This document shows, piece by piece, positions 10,767-22,900 of a stretch of DNA of 64,000 bases. Every line of letters starts with the position of its first letter. Position 1 is the first letter of the stretch. The notes below the pieces were generated by a model. The model had not been told where the DNA came from, ran no database searches, and saw only the letters and a program-made list of their open reading frames with translations. A program made the position numbers and the translations under genes. This DNA is from Symsagittifera roscoffensis (taxonomy: Eukaryota; Xenacoelomorpha; Acoela; Convolutidae): the NCBI RefSeq assembly GCF_963678635.1, contig NC_087070.1:52676750-52740749 (forward strand), in the 5' to 3' direction.

Positions 10767-11429
10767 AGAACTCCAAGTGAGTTGATTCTATCAAAAAAAA
10801 ATTGTTCGTGAGTTTTCTTAAATTCGAACAGCTGTGAAGTCAATTTTTTTCCCTTAAAATTGGATGTTATTATTTTGAGTTTCATTGTTTGAAAAATAGT
10901 TCTTTGTTTGTTCGAATGGATTCCAATTGTTTTTTCACTTGAGAAAAGTGACTTGTAATCGTGACTTTTAATCGTGCTAAGAGCGAGTGACCTGTAATCG
11001 TGAACCAGACTTTTATTTTTCGTTTACAAATTTTCTTCCAATTTGTGCCGATACGCTCGTTTCTTACTTGCTCAAAGGCTTCTAAACTCAATTTCTTGAA
11101 AATTTAAATAAAAATTACTCGTTAGTTCATGTGGGGTAAAAAAATATATTTTTTTCATAATTATTGAAAAAATAATGTTTTTCGGAATTATCGTTTTCGT
11201 CCAAATTTCTGTCGCCTGATTTTTTATTGTTTTTCTAATGCATTTTTTTCCGGTTAGCCTTTCAAGTGCCTTTTTCAAAGCTAGGATTTTTAAATTTATG
11301 GTTTGAACAAGTTTTACTAAAATTGATAGTTTCTCTGTAGTTTGTAAATTTACCAACTCTGATTTTTAATATATCTATAACTTTCTTGTTTTTTTTTGTT
11401 AAACGTGTTCGGCCTATTCATTATAACCT

Positions 11430-12610
11430 TCTCTTCAACTTATGTTGCGCAGTTTCAACGACGAATTGTATAAATTTTTTCGCCTGTTTCAGGAGGGAGG
11501 GCTTTCAAAAATGTTATAGCTTGAAGATTTTTTATGTCTACAGTTTCGTTTTCGGGATCTGCCCAAGTTTTTTCGCCCTAGGTGCTGCTTGGATTTTCAT
11601 TCTCTTTCAATTTTTGAAAAGAAAAATACTTTCTTCTTTTTGTATGCAACAGGCGCGGTTCGAGGAATTTCTCGAGCGTGGCGGGGTGGGTTTTAAAAAA
11701 AATGAAAAGAGCAAATTGATTTTCTGAGCTATAAAGACCCTAATTTTACCAAATTTTCTGCGCAGCAGGCAGATTTTTGAAAAAAGGCCAAAAAAAGGCG
11801 CGTCACGCGCTCCCCCATCAAAATTAGTATAGGTTGGCGCCAAAGGCGCGCTTAGAAAAATTTTAAGGTCGCTCAGCCAAAAATGGATATCTCTAGATAG
11901 TACAAAGGGGGACCCTTTGGGTCGGCAGGGGATCGAATCCCTGAGGAGATGCGTCCAACCAACCACCCCACCCCCCCTAAATCCGTTACTGGTATGCAAT
12001 ATCTTGTTATGCAATGCTTTAATTGTATCGAAATTCAACCTAAGTTCCGTAGCTTCACAAATAAATTGTATTCATGCCTTTGCCTGTTTTAGGAAGGTAG
12101 GGTTGAGATATTTTTACTTAGAAAATTTTTATAGCTAGAATTTTTTATGTCTACTTTTGTTTTCGGCCTAACTTGGCTCAACCCAAATTTTTTTTTGCCG
12201 CTTGATCATTGATTTTATTTGCTTTCCAAGGTTGTTTATGAAGATTGTTTGAGACAAAGTCATGCTATTTTCGTAGATCGAGTTTTTTTGACTTTTTAAA
12301 AAATATTTTTCAATTAAATTTTTTGAAAAAAAAGACTTTCTTTTTTTCTATTCAATATCTTGTAATGCATTATTTTAAGTGTAAAGCTAGTCAACTAACT
12401 TGCCCTTTTTAGGAGCGAATGTTTTAGAATGCTTTTGCTTGTTCCAGGAGGGATGGGTCGTAAAAACTTTACATTAAAATATTTTATAGCTAGACTTTTT
12501 TTATTTCTAGTTTTGTTTCTGGCTTAATGAGGGTCGACCTAAGTTTTTTTCGAAAATTTGCATAACTTAGTTCGCGCTCCGTTATTGATTTTCAATTCTA
12601 TTTAAAGCTA
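11430..12610 (+). repeat. Tandem triplicated intron segment
   Basis: Three imperfect tandem copies of a 250-360 bp unit, recognised by CGCCTGTTTCAGGAGGGAGGG (about 11480; first 20 bases are diagnostic), TGCCTGTTTTAGGAAGGTAGG (about 12080) and TTGCTTGTTCCAGGAGGGATG (about 12437), each followed by TTATAGCT and TTTTTTATGTCTAC-like blocks. The first unit is split by the hAT-type MITE at 11650-11991. No coding sense. Lengths differ by internal indels. Confidence 0.65.
11650..11991 (-). mobile_element. hAT-type MITE with perfect 8-bp target duplication
   Basis: A 342-bp element with ends CAGGCGCGGTTCGAGG and CCTAAATCCGTTACTG, flanked on both sides by GTATGCAA. The related tandem unit near 12340-12360 reads TCTATTCAATATCTTG, which is the empty version of the site. 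It carries the same GCGCC palindrome and CTTTGTACTAT-type block as the two MITEs at 2729 and 4463, in the opposite orientation. An 8-bp duplication and a CAG start are hallmarks of the hAT superfamily. Open frames across it are chance. Confidence 0.85.
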
Positions 12611-12614
12611 GTTT

Positions 12615-13330
12615 TTAAGAGTCGATGAACGCAGTTCATCGAATAGGTCGCGATAATTTTTTTTGCTTTTTTTTCAGGGAAGTCATCAAACTTGTTCAGT
12701 CTCACGTTTACTTTTCCATGTTTTAACTTTTGCTTTTTCAAATTAACTTGAGGTTTTTCCAAAAAAAAGCAAATGTTTGACTTTAATGTTTTTCAAGTTT
12801 TGTGCATTTTGCTTATTAAAAAGAAGGCAAAATCCTCTATCGAACAGCAAAAGTGTAAAGGTTACGAAAGTTGTGTTTGACTTCTAATTTACAAAATGGA
12901 ATTTAATTATCAGATTTCCCAAAGAAATGAATAGGTTACCTATTGATCTAATTTTCTCAAATTGGTTGAATCTTATTAGAAAAAGGTCGAACAGCAAAAC
13001 TGTAGCAGCAAATTTGCAATAGCTCTACTATCGAACAGCAAAAACGAAATGTCTAGAAAAATGCGATTGACTTCTAATTTCGAAAATGAAGTTTAACCAT
13101 CAGATTTCATAGTGAAGTAAAAATTTACCCATTGATCTAGTTTTCTCAAATTAGTTGAGTTCTATCAAAAACTCTTCAATCATATATTGTTTCATGAAAC
13201 TCAAAGAGTTTTAATTCCATTATTCTTTTTTCGAAATTTGAAAGTTGATTTTTTGAAAAAGTAAATCAAAATTTTTTTCTGTTTACTTGCGTTCATTGGC
13301 TCTTTTTCAATTTTCTGTGGGCTATGTTGA
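12615..13330 (+). repeat. Interspersed repeat R, copy 6, with internal duplication
   Basis: Begins AAGAGTCGATGAACGCAGTTC and ends with GCGTTCATTGGCTC and TGTGGGCTATGTTG. The block from the TATCGAACAGCAAAA segment to the TTTTCTCAAATT segment occurs twice (about 12838-12965 and 13030-13150), so the copy is about 175 bp longer than the others. Confidence 0.7.
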
Positions 13331-14511
13331 AGGCTTCTAACGAATATAATCCGAGACAAAGGTGTAAACGTTTTTCAGACAGATTTTTTGGACTTTTTTC
13401 AAATTATTTTTTCAGCTTAACTTTTTATTTCAGCTAAACTTCCTTCTTTTTTTGAAATTTTTTGTAATGAACTTTTTTTAGTCGTATTGCAAGTGTTGAA
13501 AGTCTGTGTGAAAACTGATTTACAATTGATTGCTTCGCATCTATGTAAAAACTGATGCGAAATTGATTGTTGAAAGTCTTTGAAATAATGACCAAGAGAT
13601 TTCTCAAGGAGGCCACTTAGTTTTGTTTCTACATTTCCTGATACTTAAAAGTCGAGATGAGTTTTAAAATGTTTTCATGCTCACAATATTTTTTTCCTTG
13701 CCGAGCTCGTAGTTTTTCCTCCTGTTAAATAGAAAAAATGTACGGTTTTTTCTTGAAAAAAAACCTAATGACTGTTCACGCACAAGTTTGATACTTCGCC
13801 GTTTAACTTTGATTTTTTTAAGTTCAATTCAAAATAATTTGGCAAATTACGATCTCCAGTTTAGAAAAAATAAATGATTCAAAAAAAATGTGAGTAACTT
13901 TTAGTCCCAGTGGAAGAGAAAAATTACTCAATTTTCCAGTTTTCTATAATTGGGCTAATTTTATGAAAATTGTGTTGATCCTTAAATATTTTTCTCTTCG
14001 ACCTTATTAAGTTTCAAACAATTCAAATATATACTTTTGTTTTTGACCACTTTTATGGGTCAGCTTAAGCGGTTTTTTCAGTGGATCTTTTAGAAGCTAA
14101 TTCAACATCAGAATTTAAAACTATAATTCCTGCAAGTTTTTTAGTGGATCACTGAATAAAAAAGCTCAACTAAAGGTTAATTCGATGACATTTTTCTTGC
14201 AAACGTTAGTTTCGGAACGACGTTCATACAATCTGGGTGAGCGTTTGATGAAACAGATTTGAGAGCCACTGTTCAAAAAATATCAACTGTGTGAGGCGCT
14301 TTTCTTAATTTATTTAGATAGAGCCTGATTCTTTAAAAAGTGGGTTTGATGATAAAATCAACAAAAACTAGATTAGATCTCAGTTTTATTGCTCTATATT
14401 AAAGATTTTCAGACAGATATTATGACTCCGAGTAATTTAAATACAACATTGTCCGCTATACGACAACAGCTATATAATTGTTTTTTTTTTTAAATGTTAT
14501 TTGTTTTTCAG
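13331..14511. other. AT-rich intron, no gene seen
   Basis: Contains weak R-like fragments near 13660-14000 (CATGCTCAC, TTTAACTTTGATTTTTT). A stretch near 14240-14300 (GATTTGAGAGCCACTGTT) resembles 24180-24230 after the BEL element. The tract ends in the polypyrimidine acceptor at 14511. Confidence 0.4.
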
Positions 14512-14599
14512 GCATCCTACAAATTCGAGCATGAACACATTCGCTGAGCAGTTTTACTTCATCAACTTCGACATCACAACAGATTTCTCTAGATTTACT
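14512..14599 (+). CDS. Host FN3-protein gene, exon 4 of the window
   Basis: An 88-nt exon after TTGTTTTTCAG, with a GTGAGT donor at 14600. It enters in phase 2 (compatible with both 2514 and 6182) and leaves in phase 0. The encoded segment includes NTFAEQFYFINFDITTDFS. The exon is open only in the frame demanded by its neighbours, and its phase 0 end joins 38547 exactly. It forms the middle of a long FN3-like module. Confidence 0.85.
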
Positions 14600-14886
14600 G
14601 TGAGTGAAGTGTGTGTACAACTTACCCCGCCTGTAGCCTATGCGTTGTACCTTTTTGCATCTGTGTAACTGTGCATCTTCTTTTTTTTCAACAGAAGCAG
14701 ATACACTTGTGATGGCAAGTTTTCATTATTATGGGCAATTCTCTTTTTTCTGCTTAATTATATTTGTCTACAATTAGGAAACGTATTTTAACTCGTGATT
14801 TTGATATAACTTTGTTTTTTCTGCGTCTATTAAAAGTGATAATATCTAGTGCAGTCTGTTGCAGCGCAAATGTAAATGTGCGAGAG

Positions 14887-14904
14887 TATAAATGCATATA
14901 AAAG
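14887..14904 (+). promoter_or_regulatory. TATA-like boxes of the BEL LTR
   Basis: TATAAA at 14887 and TATAAAAG at 14897, about 20-30 bp before the tRNA-like segment. The same pair recurs in the 3' LTR at an offset of 8741 bp. Confidence 0.5.
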
Positions 14905-14916
14905 TAAATACATACA

Positions 14917-14986
14917 GGGACAGTAGCCAAGCGTATACATGGTGCGTCCCGGCGGGTTCGGCGCCGGTTCGAATCCCGACTAGGTC
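14917..14986 (+). ncRNA. tRNA-like segment inside the BEL 5' LTR
   Basis: About 70 nt with an A-box-like TAGCCAAGCGTATACATGG, a four-pair D-stem (GCCA with TGGT), and a perfect B-box GGTTCGAATCC at 14966-14976. The T-stem and acceptor stem pair only in part, so it is unlikely to be a functional tRNA. It may derive from a tRNA or SINE, or act as an internal Pol III promoter. Confidence 0.5.
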
Positions 14987-15344
14987 ATTTCCTTTCTAGA
15001 ACTCGAATGTGCACCGAACTTGATGGGATGCTCCGTAACCAGGTTCGGTCCCCCCAAAACCCATTTTAACCGTCTTTTCGCTCTAATTTGGTTCAGCCTT
15101 GGTTATGGCTGACCTTTAAAAAGAGCAATTTGTCTCAAGGACAAATACTGGCCATTTTTGCAGCTTGCTTTGAGTTATGCAGTTTATTGTGGCCGATGTT
15201 ACCGATGATAAAGTTTGTTAAAATTATCGTTATATTTTCAAATTTCCGTTATATTTCCGGAGTTATTTTGCCGAGAAAATACTCATTAATTAAAGTGTTT
15301 AAAAACCGTTTTTTTTATAATCTTGGAGATTGACGCGCACATTT

Positions 15345-15362
15345 TGGCGCCCCACAAGGGAC
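15345..15362 (+). promoter_or_regulatory. Primer-binding site of the BEL element
   Basis: TGGCGCCCCACAAGGGAC starts three bases after the 5' LTR. It begins TGG, as expected for pairing with a tRNA CCA end. The sequence agrees at 15 of 18 positions with the well-known lysine-tRNA primer site, so a lysine-type primer is plausible but not proven. Confidence 0.75.
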
Positions 15363-15465
15363 AGAAGTCTTTTCTCACGAAGTCGACACAAGGGACAGAA
15401 GTCTTTTCTCACGAAGTCGACACAAGGGACAGAAGTCTTTTCTCACGAAGTCGACACAAGGGACA
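15353..15465 (+). repeat. Tandem 34-bp repeats growing out of the primer site
   Basis: Three perfect 34-bp units (15353-15386, 15387-15420, 15421-15454) and an 11-bp partial fourth. Each begins CACAAGGGAC, which is the last ten bases of the primer-binding site, and ends CACGAAGTCGA. They are direct and abutting. Confidence 0.95.
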
Positions 15466-16344
15466 TTGCTTCAGGTTTCAGTCAGAAATTCAACAGTCTT
15501 GTGTTTATTATTCCTGAAAAATTGATCCAAGAAGAAAGTAATCGAATTAAATCGTTGCAAATCAGATGACAATCAGTTCAGTTACGTAACTATTTTGGAT
15601 GAGCCTGATAAAATTCAAGCTAAAGTTAGAAAAGCAGTTACAGGTTCGAACCCACGACTCGGAATCTAGACCGGGTGTGTCGAATCTTATCAACATTTTA
15701 GCGTCTCTGAAAAATCAATCTATTATTGACTCGCTGAAAGAAATCGAGTCTATGAATACGCTGCTACTGAAAAATCTGGTGTCAGATACCATTGTAGACC
15801 ATTTGAGTCCCATTCGAAAGTTAGCATAGCGTACCCAGTTGGCCGACAGACGACTTAGCAGACGGACGAAAAAGCAGACTGACTAGCGGAAGAGAGGCCT
15901 GTTCAGGTGTCCTGATTGCTGACTTTTGGTCAAAGTGGAGCTGTGTTTTTCTCGACACCCGAAGTTTTTGGATTTTACCCGGTGACGCCAATCTCCAAAA
16001 CCGTCAAAAACTGTAAGACTCATCTAGTTTTTTATAATTTTTCTTTTGTGCAATAAAATTACATACGGTGTCTGATTGTGTATCCCAACTCAAAGCAAGC
16101 TACAAGTGGTAATTTTTTCTCGATACCAAAAATTTTTGGGTAATTGTGAATGGATTGAAAGTCCAGAAAAACGGAACATAGACAAAAGGTACTGGACTAG
16201 TTTTTTGGATTGGTTTGCGACTCGAACCTGCTGACCAAAATTTTCCGAAAAATTTTGGGAAAAAAGTAAGAAATTTCCAAAAAATCGTCAAAACGTCCCC
16301 ATAATTCTACGAAACTGTGCTGTAACATGACACCAACCTTATGG

Positions 16345-16860
16345 TAAGTGGTCTGGTAGCGAAATATCAGGCAAATTAAGTTGAGTTTTTTCATCCTCAG
16401 GTTTTTTCCGCGTGTGTTGTTGGAACTTAACCGATTTGCCTGATTCTCCAACCCCATTGGTAAACTTAAGGTTTACAACGACTTGATACCTGTTTGCATC
16501 CGTTCGCTTTTCAAAACATTCGTTTCGCAACGACTGACTAAGTGGTCCGGGACGGTAAAATTAAGCAAGTTAAGTTGTTGTCTTTCATCCTCAGGTTTGC
16601 TCCGCGTGTGTTGTTGGTTTTCAACCGACTTGCTTAATTCCCAAACCTCTTGGTAATTCGTCGAGCTACTAGCCGATTAGTAGTGACGCACCGTCGTACG
16701 ATCGTTCAACAAATTTCGTACGCCGTAACATCATCCTAAGTGGTCAGGGAGGTGATATTAAGTAAGTTAAGTTGGTTTTATTCATCCTCAGGTTTACTCC
16801 GTGTGTGTTGTTTGATATCAACCGACTTACTTAATCCCCAGCCCCATTGGTAACTTTACT
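16345..16860 (+). ncRNA. Three tandem hairpins in the BEL 5' leader
   Basis: Three related units start TAAGTGGTC at 16345, 16539 and 16737. Each has an 11-bp stem around a ~50-nt loop containing TTCATCCTCAGGTTT and TCCG(C/T)GTGTGTTGTT. Stem arms: 16366-16376/16434-16444, then the ATTAAGCAAGT copy (16560) with its partner ending 16638, then the ATTAAGTAAGT copy (16757) with its partner ending 16835. The arms differ between units but always pair. Confidence 0.85.
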
Positions 16861-16941
16861 CACCGAAAACCGTTCCGAATCGCCCCGCAAACGCCCGATA
16901 ACCGTTAAGTATAGTTTGAGTTAAGTATAGACCCTAGAGCC

Positions 16942-19900
16942 ATGGATGAGAACTTTCAGAAGAGGGTTCAAAAGTTATTTGCGAAGCGAACCAAACTTGA
17001 AAATGAACTGTACAAGTGCCATGAAATTATAATTGAGAACATTGAAAGTCAGAGTCGCTCATCAAAGATTGACACTCAGATTCAGAATTGCAAGAGCCTG
17101 ATAGAGACTGCAGTTGAAATAAATGAGGAATTGATTAAGTTAGCTTCTAAAAGTGTTGATCCTGATAAATTGATACCAGCGCAGGATATGTGGCTTCATA
17201 CGGTTACATCAAGAAACGATAGAGTTTTACAGAAGGCTGCATCATATAAAGCTGGCTTAAACGTTGAACCTGAGGAAACAGAGCTTGACAATGTTGCAGA
17301 ATCGTTAAGTACGATCGTAACAACACAACCACAAGACTCACATGAAGCAGATGCGCGCTCTAAGGTGTCGCGGTACAGTAGTCGACATCATAAATCAGGT
17401 TCGCATAAATCCAGTCGCTATACCGTCGCGCAGTCAAAAACATCAACTGAGAAGAGGCGAGATTTGTTGGTTTTGAAGAAGCAGCAGGAGGAACTTGAGA
17501 GACAAGCAAAGGTGTCATTGAAGTTGAAAGCGCAGCAAAATAAAATAAAAGAACAGCAAGGTAATTTAGAGTTGGAAGAACTAGCTGAGGTACACCGCAA
17601 GAAACTGGCTGAAATTGAGTTAAAGGAATTCGAGTTGGAAGAAGAGCTTTCTGCAGCAAGTGAGAAGATAGGAAATGCTAGCGTAACACATGTTGACCCA
17701 CAACGTACTGAACAATGGGTAGAAAACGTTGTCACTGAGCAAGAGCAGGCCGAAGTTGTTGCAAGCGCAGAGCAAAGTCATCCAGTAGTCGAGAGTTCCA
17801 CTTTGATTGCTACTGATGTTTTGCAAGGGGTTGGTGCCGTCGTCAGCGGGGGTGCCGTCGTCAACGCTGGTCAAACCACATACAGTGAACCGGGAGGCCA
17901 CAATAGGAATCGAATTCAGGCTCAGAGATCAAGTTTGGTCCAATCGCGTCTGTCATTGCACTCAATCGAGAACCCATCTAGTTTACCACAGTTCGTTGCC
18001 TCCAGCTCAAACTTTGTTACTCCACACTTAGCGTCAACACCTCATGCTGAAGTTTCGCAAAATCACAATCTGATACCACAAGCAGGTGGTAGCATTCCCG
18101 CTTCAATGCCCTTTGGTAATCCCACCATTAATGTGGCACCGCCTTCTGTGTCGACCGTTACTAATCCAGTTTCGCTTCCGGCGAGTCAACCTTTTGTTTC
18201 TCCATTAACCGTTCCGATTCCCATTTCGCTTCCGATTATTCAACCATTTGTCCCGTCAACCGTTCCTATTCCCTCTTTGCTTCCGGTCAGTCAGCCACAT
18301 TCCGGCCCCGTTTCAACTGGGTATCAGGCGCCTGCAGCGCCATCCCATCAACCTATAAATGTTCCAAACAACCCAACAAGTTTCTCAAGTGAACACTATA
18401 ACCCGTATAGCAGTTTGTGGAGACCTGCCGCGACTGCGCAAACGATGCCAGTTCCTCAATACTGTGCACCGCCCTCAAACGTTTTCTCAGTGACAACTCC
18501 TGTTGTTCCACCAAACACCGTAGTTCCTTATACAAGTTTTGGGACTGTGTATTACACCCAGCCGCAAACTCATCCAGTTGTTGAAACAGCGCATCAAGGT
18601 TATCCACCTACATATCCTGCGCCCACTACGGGCCCGTCTTACGTGCCTAATAGCGACGAACAACCCATCTCGGCGAGAGAGTTAGCAGATATCATTCTGC
18701 ATAGCCGCAAAGACCGTCTACCAGAGTTGAAATTGGAAGTGTTTGATGGAGAACCACTTAACTGGTATGAATGGTTCGGGCAGTTCCAAGCAACAGTTGA
18801 TTCGGCTATGCTAACTGATGATGAAAAACTCAAATATCTGAAAACACACGTTAAAGACAAAGCCAAGAGTGCAATTGCGGAATACGGCTACAGTGGAGTG
18901 TTGTATAAGGATGCTCTAGCAACTCTCCAGAGAAAGTTTGGGCAACCTCATGTTGTAGTTGGTGCACATTTGGATAAGTTGAAGAATTTTCCCGCATTGA
19001 AGATGCACAACTCTGACCATGTTATAAGTTTTTCTGCGGTGATTTCTGGGCTCGTAGCTGTTTTTAGGTCTTTGTCGTTCAATGACGACTTGAAAAGTGT
19101 GAACCTATTAAATCAAGCCGTCAGTAAGCTTCCTCCAAATCTAAAAGAGGCATGGTCCATGCATACTGTTAGACAACATTGGCAGCGATTAACATTGCTA
19201 GACTTCAACGATTGGCTTAAGAATAAGGCAGAAGGCCATGAGCGATTGAAATCTTTAGTCAAAGTCGAGCAGCCAGTTAAACAAAAAGTAATTACAAAAG
19301 TGCTTGCAGGTAACACTAAGGTAAGTTCTAAGGATGAGAAAAGTAGAGAAAAGACGAGGTTTCCTCCATGCTCGCTATGCAAAGGGCAGCATGCACTCTG
19401 GAACTGTTCCGTGTTCAAAGAGAAAAACGCAACACAAAGGGCTAAATATGTAGCAGAACAAAAGCTCTGTTTTTCTTGTTTACAAGGCAACCATACCTTC
19501 CGAAAGTGCCAAAAGGCAAGAAAATGCCCAAAACAGGACTGTGAGAGCACTCACAATGTGCTTCTTCATGGAGCCGAGAAAGTTTTCCCGCCCAAAGAGG
19601 CCGACCGATCACCATCAACTCAAACTAATACAAACACTACTTCTGCAAACAACGCAGCTTGTGTTAAACCTTGTGAGGGAACTGCAAAAGGTATTCTTCC
19701 CGTTGCGTTGGTAGATGTGTCCTCTGGTTCGGAAAATTCGAATGCACTAGCACTTTGTGACACCGGTTCCACTCATTCTTGGGTTTCCGCGGCACTCGTT
19801 GAACGTCTGAAATTAGTTGGCACGCCCGTAAATGTTACGACCGATGGTTTTAACTCAGCCAAGGTATCTAAAACTCAACGAGTTCACTTGAAAGTTTCCG

Positions 19901-22900
19901 CAAAACCCAATGAAAGTGAATTTTCGTTTTCGTTTGTCGCTTTCGTTAAGCACAACATGTATATAGGACCCGATGTTATAAACGTTTCCGAATTGCAGGT
20001 CAAATACCCGCAACTAGCCCCGTTAAAGACGACTGCGTATAATTACAAAGAGATTGAGATAGTTATAGGACAGGACTTCTATCATGCGATAAGACCCCTC
20101 GAACATGTCTTCGGAGATGAACTTGACTCACCGTGCGCCGTCCGACTTCCGATAGGTTGGGTCATTAGTGGTCCGTCTCCTGATCGTTCGTCCTTAAATT
20201 CTTCTTCCTTTAACTGCGTTACGGACGATACTTCTCTGACCGACCAAATCAAAACTTGGTATGAGTTAGAGTCGTATGGTGCGTTCAAGCAAGTAGATGC
20301 CCGTTCCGCCGCAGACAAGCGTGCTTTGTCAATCCTAAAAACTGAAACCGTTCACGATGGTGAGCGTTACACTGTACCGATGCTGTGGAGTGATAATGAT
20401 GTTAGCTTGCCTAACAATTATTATTCTTCATTAGCCCAATTAAAGTCGTTAGAGAAAAGATTAGATAAAGATCCGTTACTTCGCGAGAAGTATACCGAAA
20501 CAATCAGAGAAGATATAAGTAAAGGATATGTCATAACCGTCAACCCGCACGATCCCAGCTCACGAGCCGAACGTGAGTGGTATCTACCACACCATCCGGT
20601 TTTGAACCCGAACAAACCCGGCAAGGTGCGCCGTGTGCTCAATGGAGCATCCAAGTTTCATGGCACTTCCTTAAATAGATCTCTCTTGGTTGGCCCGGAT
20701 CTCCTTCAAAATCTTATTTTTGTACTGTTGAGGTTCCGTCAACACAAGTACGCCGTCTCAGCGGACATAGAAGGTATGTTCTTACAAGTTGGAGTACTTG
20801 CGCGAGATCAACCGTCTCTCCGTTTTTTGTGGCGGGAGGACCCCACTTCAAGTGTGGTGGTTCACCAATACACCCGTCATATTTTTGGCGCTCGTGATTC
20901 GCCAACTTGTGCGAATTTCGCGCTACAAAAAACTGCTTCTGATAATCAAGCTGAATACCCCGAAGCCGCTTCAGCCGTTGTCCAGAAGTTTTACATGGAC
21001 GACTATCTTGACTCGTTCGAAAATACCGCTGACGCTCTTAGCCTAAGTAAAGACTTAGTCGCAATGCTCAAATTAGGTGGGTTTAACCTGACAAAGTTTG
21101 TTAGCAATGTACCCGAAGTTACAACCGCTCTTAATCCGGACAACCGTAAGTCCAACCCGTCAGTTAAGGATATTTGTAAGAGTCCAGACCAATCGTCGCA
21201 TGTTCTTGGTCTCAGGTGGGATCATGTAAAAGATACCCTAGTAGTAAGTAGAGGTGTTGATCGACCACTAGATAAAGCAATTACTCAACGCACCGTGTTG
21301 AGTTTTGTTTCCTCAGTTTTTGATCCAATAGGACTGGTAGCTCCATATACTGTGAAAGCGCGCCTTTTACTAAAAGACATATGGAGAATCAGTGGTCAAA
21401 AGTGGGATGATGATCTCCCAGAGGAAATTAAACAACAATTTCTAGATTGGCACTCAGGACTTCCACTATTAGGTACTCTGACGATACCTCGTAGCTACTT
21501 TACCGAACCGTTCGACCGCTGTGAACTTCACACGTTCGGTGATAGTTCGCAGGACGTTTTTTGCGCCGTATCGTTTCTCCGAGCCCGACTTGCTAAATCG
21601 CAAAAGACCGAGTTAGCTTTTGTATTTGGGAAAGCCCGTGTAGCGCCTATGAAGATGCTCTCCATTCCCAAGTTAGAGCTTCAGGCTGCTCTGCTTGCGA
21701 CTCGACTCAAAGAAGAGATTTTGAAAGCGCTTACTTTCAAAGTAAGCAATGTATTCATGTGGACTGATTCTACCACCGTTCTCCAGTGGCTTAACTCGTG
21801 CAACAAACTTCCTGTGTTTGTTGGAAACCGCACTGGTGAAATCTTGGAGTCCACCACCATTGATCAATGGAATCATGTACTCAGTGGTGATAACCCAGCT
21901 GATACCGGCACACGAGGGATTTCTTCGGAAGCCCTCAAGGATAGCAGCTGGGTTAGAGGCCCTAGTATATTGAGGACATGTGATTGGCCATTCAAGCCGA
22001 ACACTGATGTCATCAAAAAGATCCAATTAAAAGGCCCACTCTGTGACATTGATACATGCCTTGAGACTGCATCTACGTTTGTTGTTGATGCTTCATCTGA
22101 GAAAGCTCCGTCGATCCGTCTGTTTAAAAATTGGGATAAATTCAGCTCAATTGTAAAGTACAAACGTGTTTTAGCGTTTATGCTTCGTGTGCTACCATCG
22201 CATAAACACTTCCGTACAAAAACGCTTGAAATAACCGACCCGTCCGAGTTAGATATTGCCGAGCAGAAGCTCATTTATCTCGCTCAGTCCGAATCATTTC
22301 CTGCCGAAGTGAAAATACTTCAGTCCGATAAACTGATAACAAAGAAAAGTCGGATTGCTAAATATTCTCCGTTCATCGGCCCAGCTGGCATCCTGCGTTC
22401 AACTGGACGTATCAGCCGTCTTGTTGATACCGACTTTGATAGCAAACATCCAATAATACTGGATGGTCGACACCGAGTTGCTCATATGTTGATTAGGCAT
22501 ATGCACTTTCAACATGCACATCAGGGGTTGGATTACATGCGTGCTGTAGTTCAGTTGAAATACATTGTTCTGAAGTTGCGCTGGTTACTTGGGAACATCG
22601 AAAATACTTGCATAACATGCCGTAAGCGCAAAGCAAAAACAGTTGTGCCCATTATGTCTGACCTACCGATTGAAAGACTGGGTTACAAGCAGCCTCCCTT
22701 CTCCAACACAGGTGTTGATTACTTTGGCCCGTTTCAAGTGCCGATACGCCGAAGTACCGAAAAGAGATGGGGTTTCCTATTTACCTGCCTCACGACTCGA
22801 GCAGTTCACATCGAGTTGGTTCCATCTCTCGATACTAGTTCCTGCGTCATGGGCGTAGAGCGATTTATTGCAAGGCGAGGTACCCCCAAAACCATTCTTT

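Larger units (their letters stand above)
14857..15341 (+). repeat. BEL 5' LTR
   Basis: Starts TG and ends CA as retroviral-type LTRs do. It contains two TATA-like boxes (14887-14892 and TATAAAAG at 14897-14904) and a possible ATTAAA polyadenylation signal at 15289-15294. An open frame of about 80 codons in it is incidental. Confidence 0.95.

Noticed and set aside
11607-12038. 143-codon open frame on the - strand
   Set aside because: It spans a MITE and its flanks, has no domain, and exists only because of the insertion.
15088-15333. 81-codon open frame in the BEL LTR (also at 23829-24074)
   Set aside because: Both copies are LTR sequence, the start is not ATG, and it resembles no protein.
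15353-15465. CRISPR-like array of 34-bp repeats
   Set aside because: The units abut directly with no spacers and lie in a retrotransposon leader of an animal genome.
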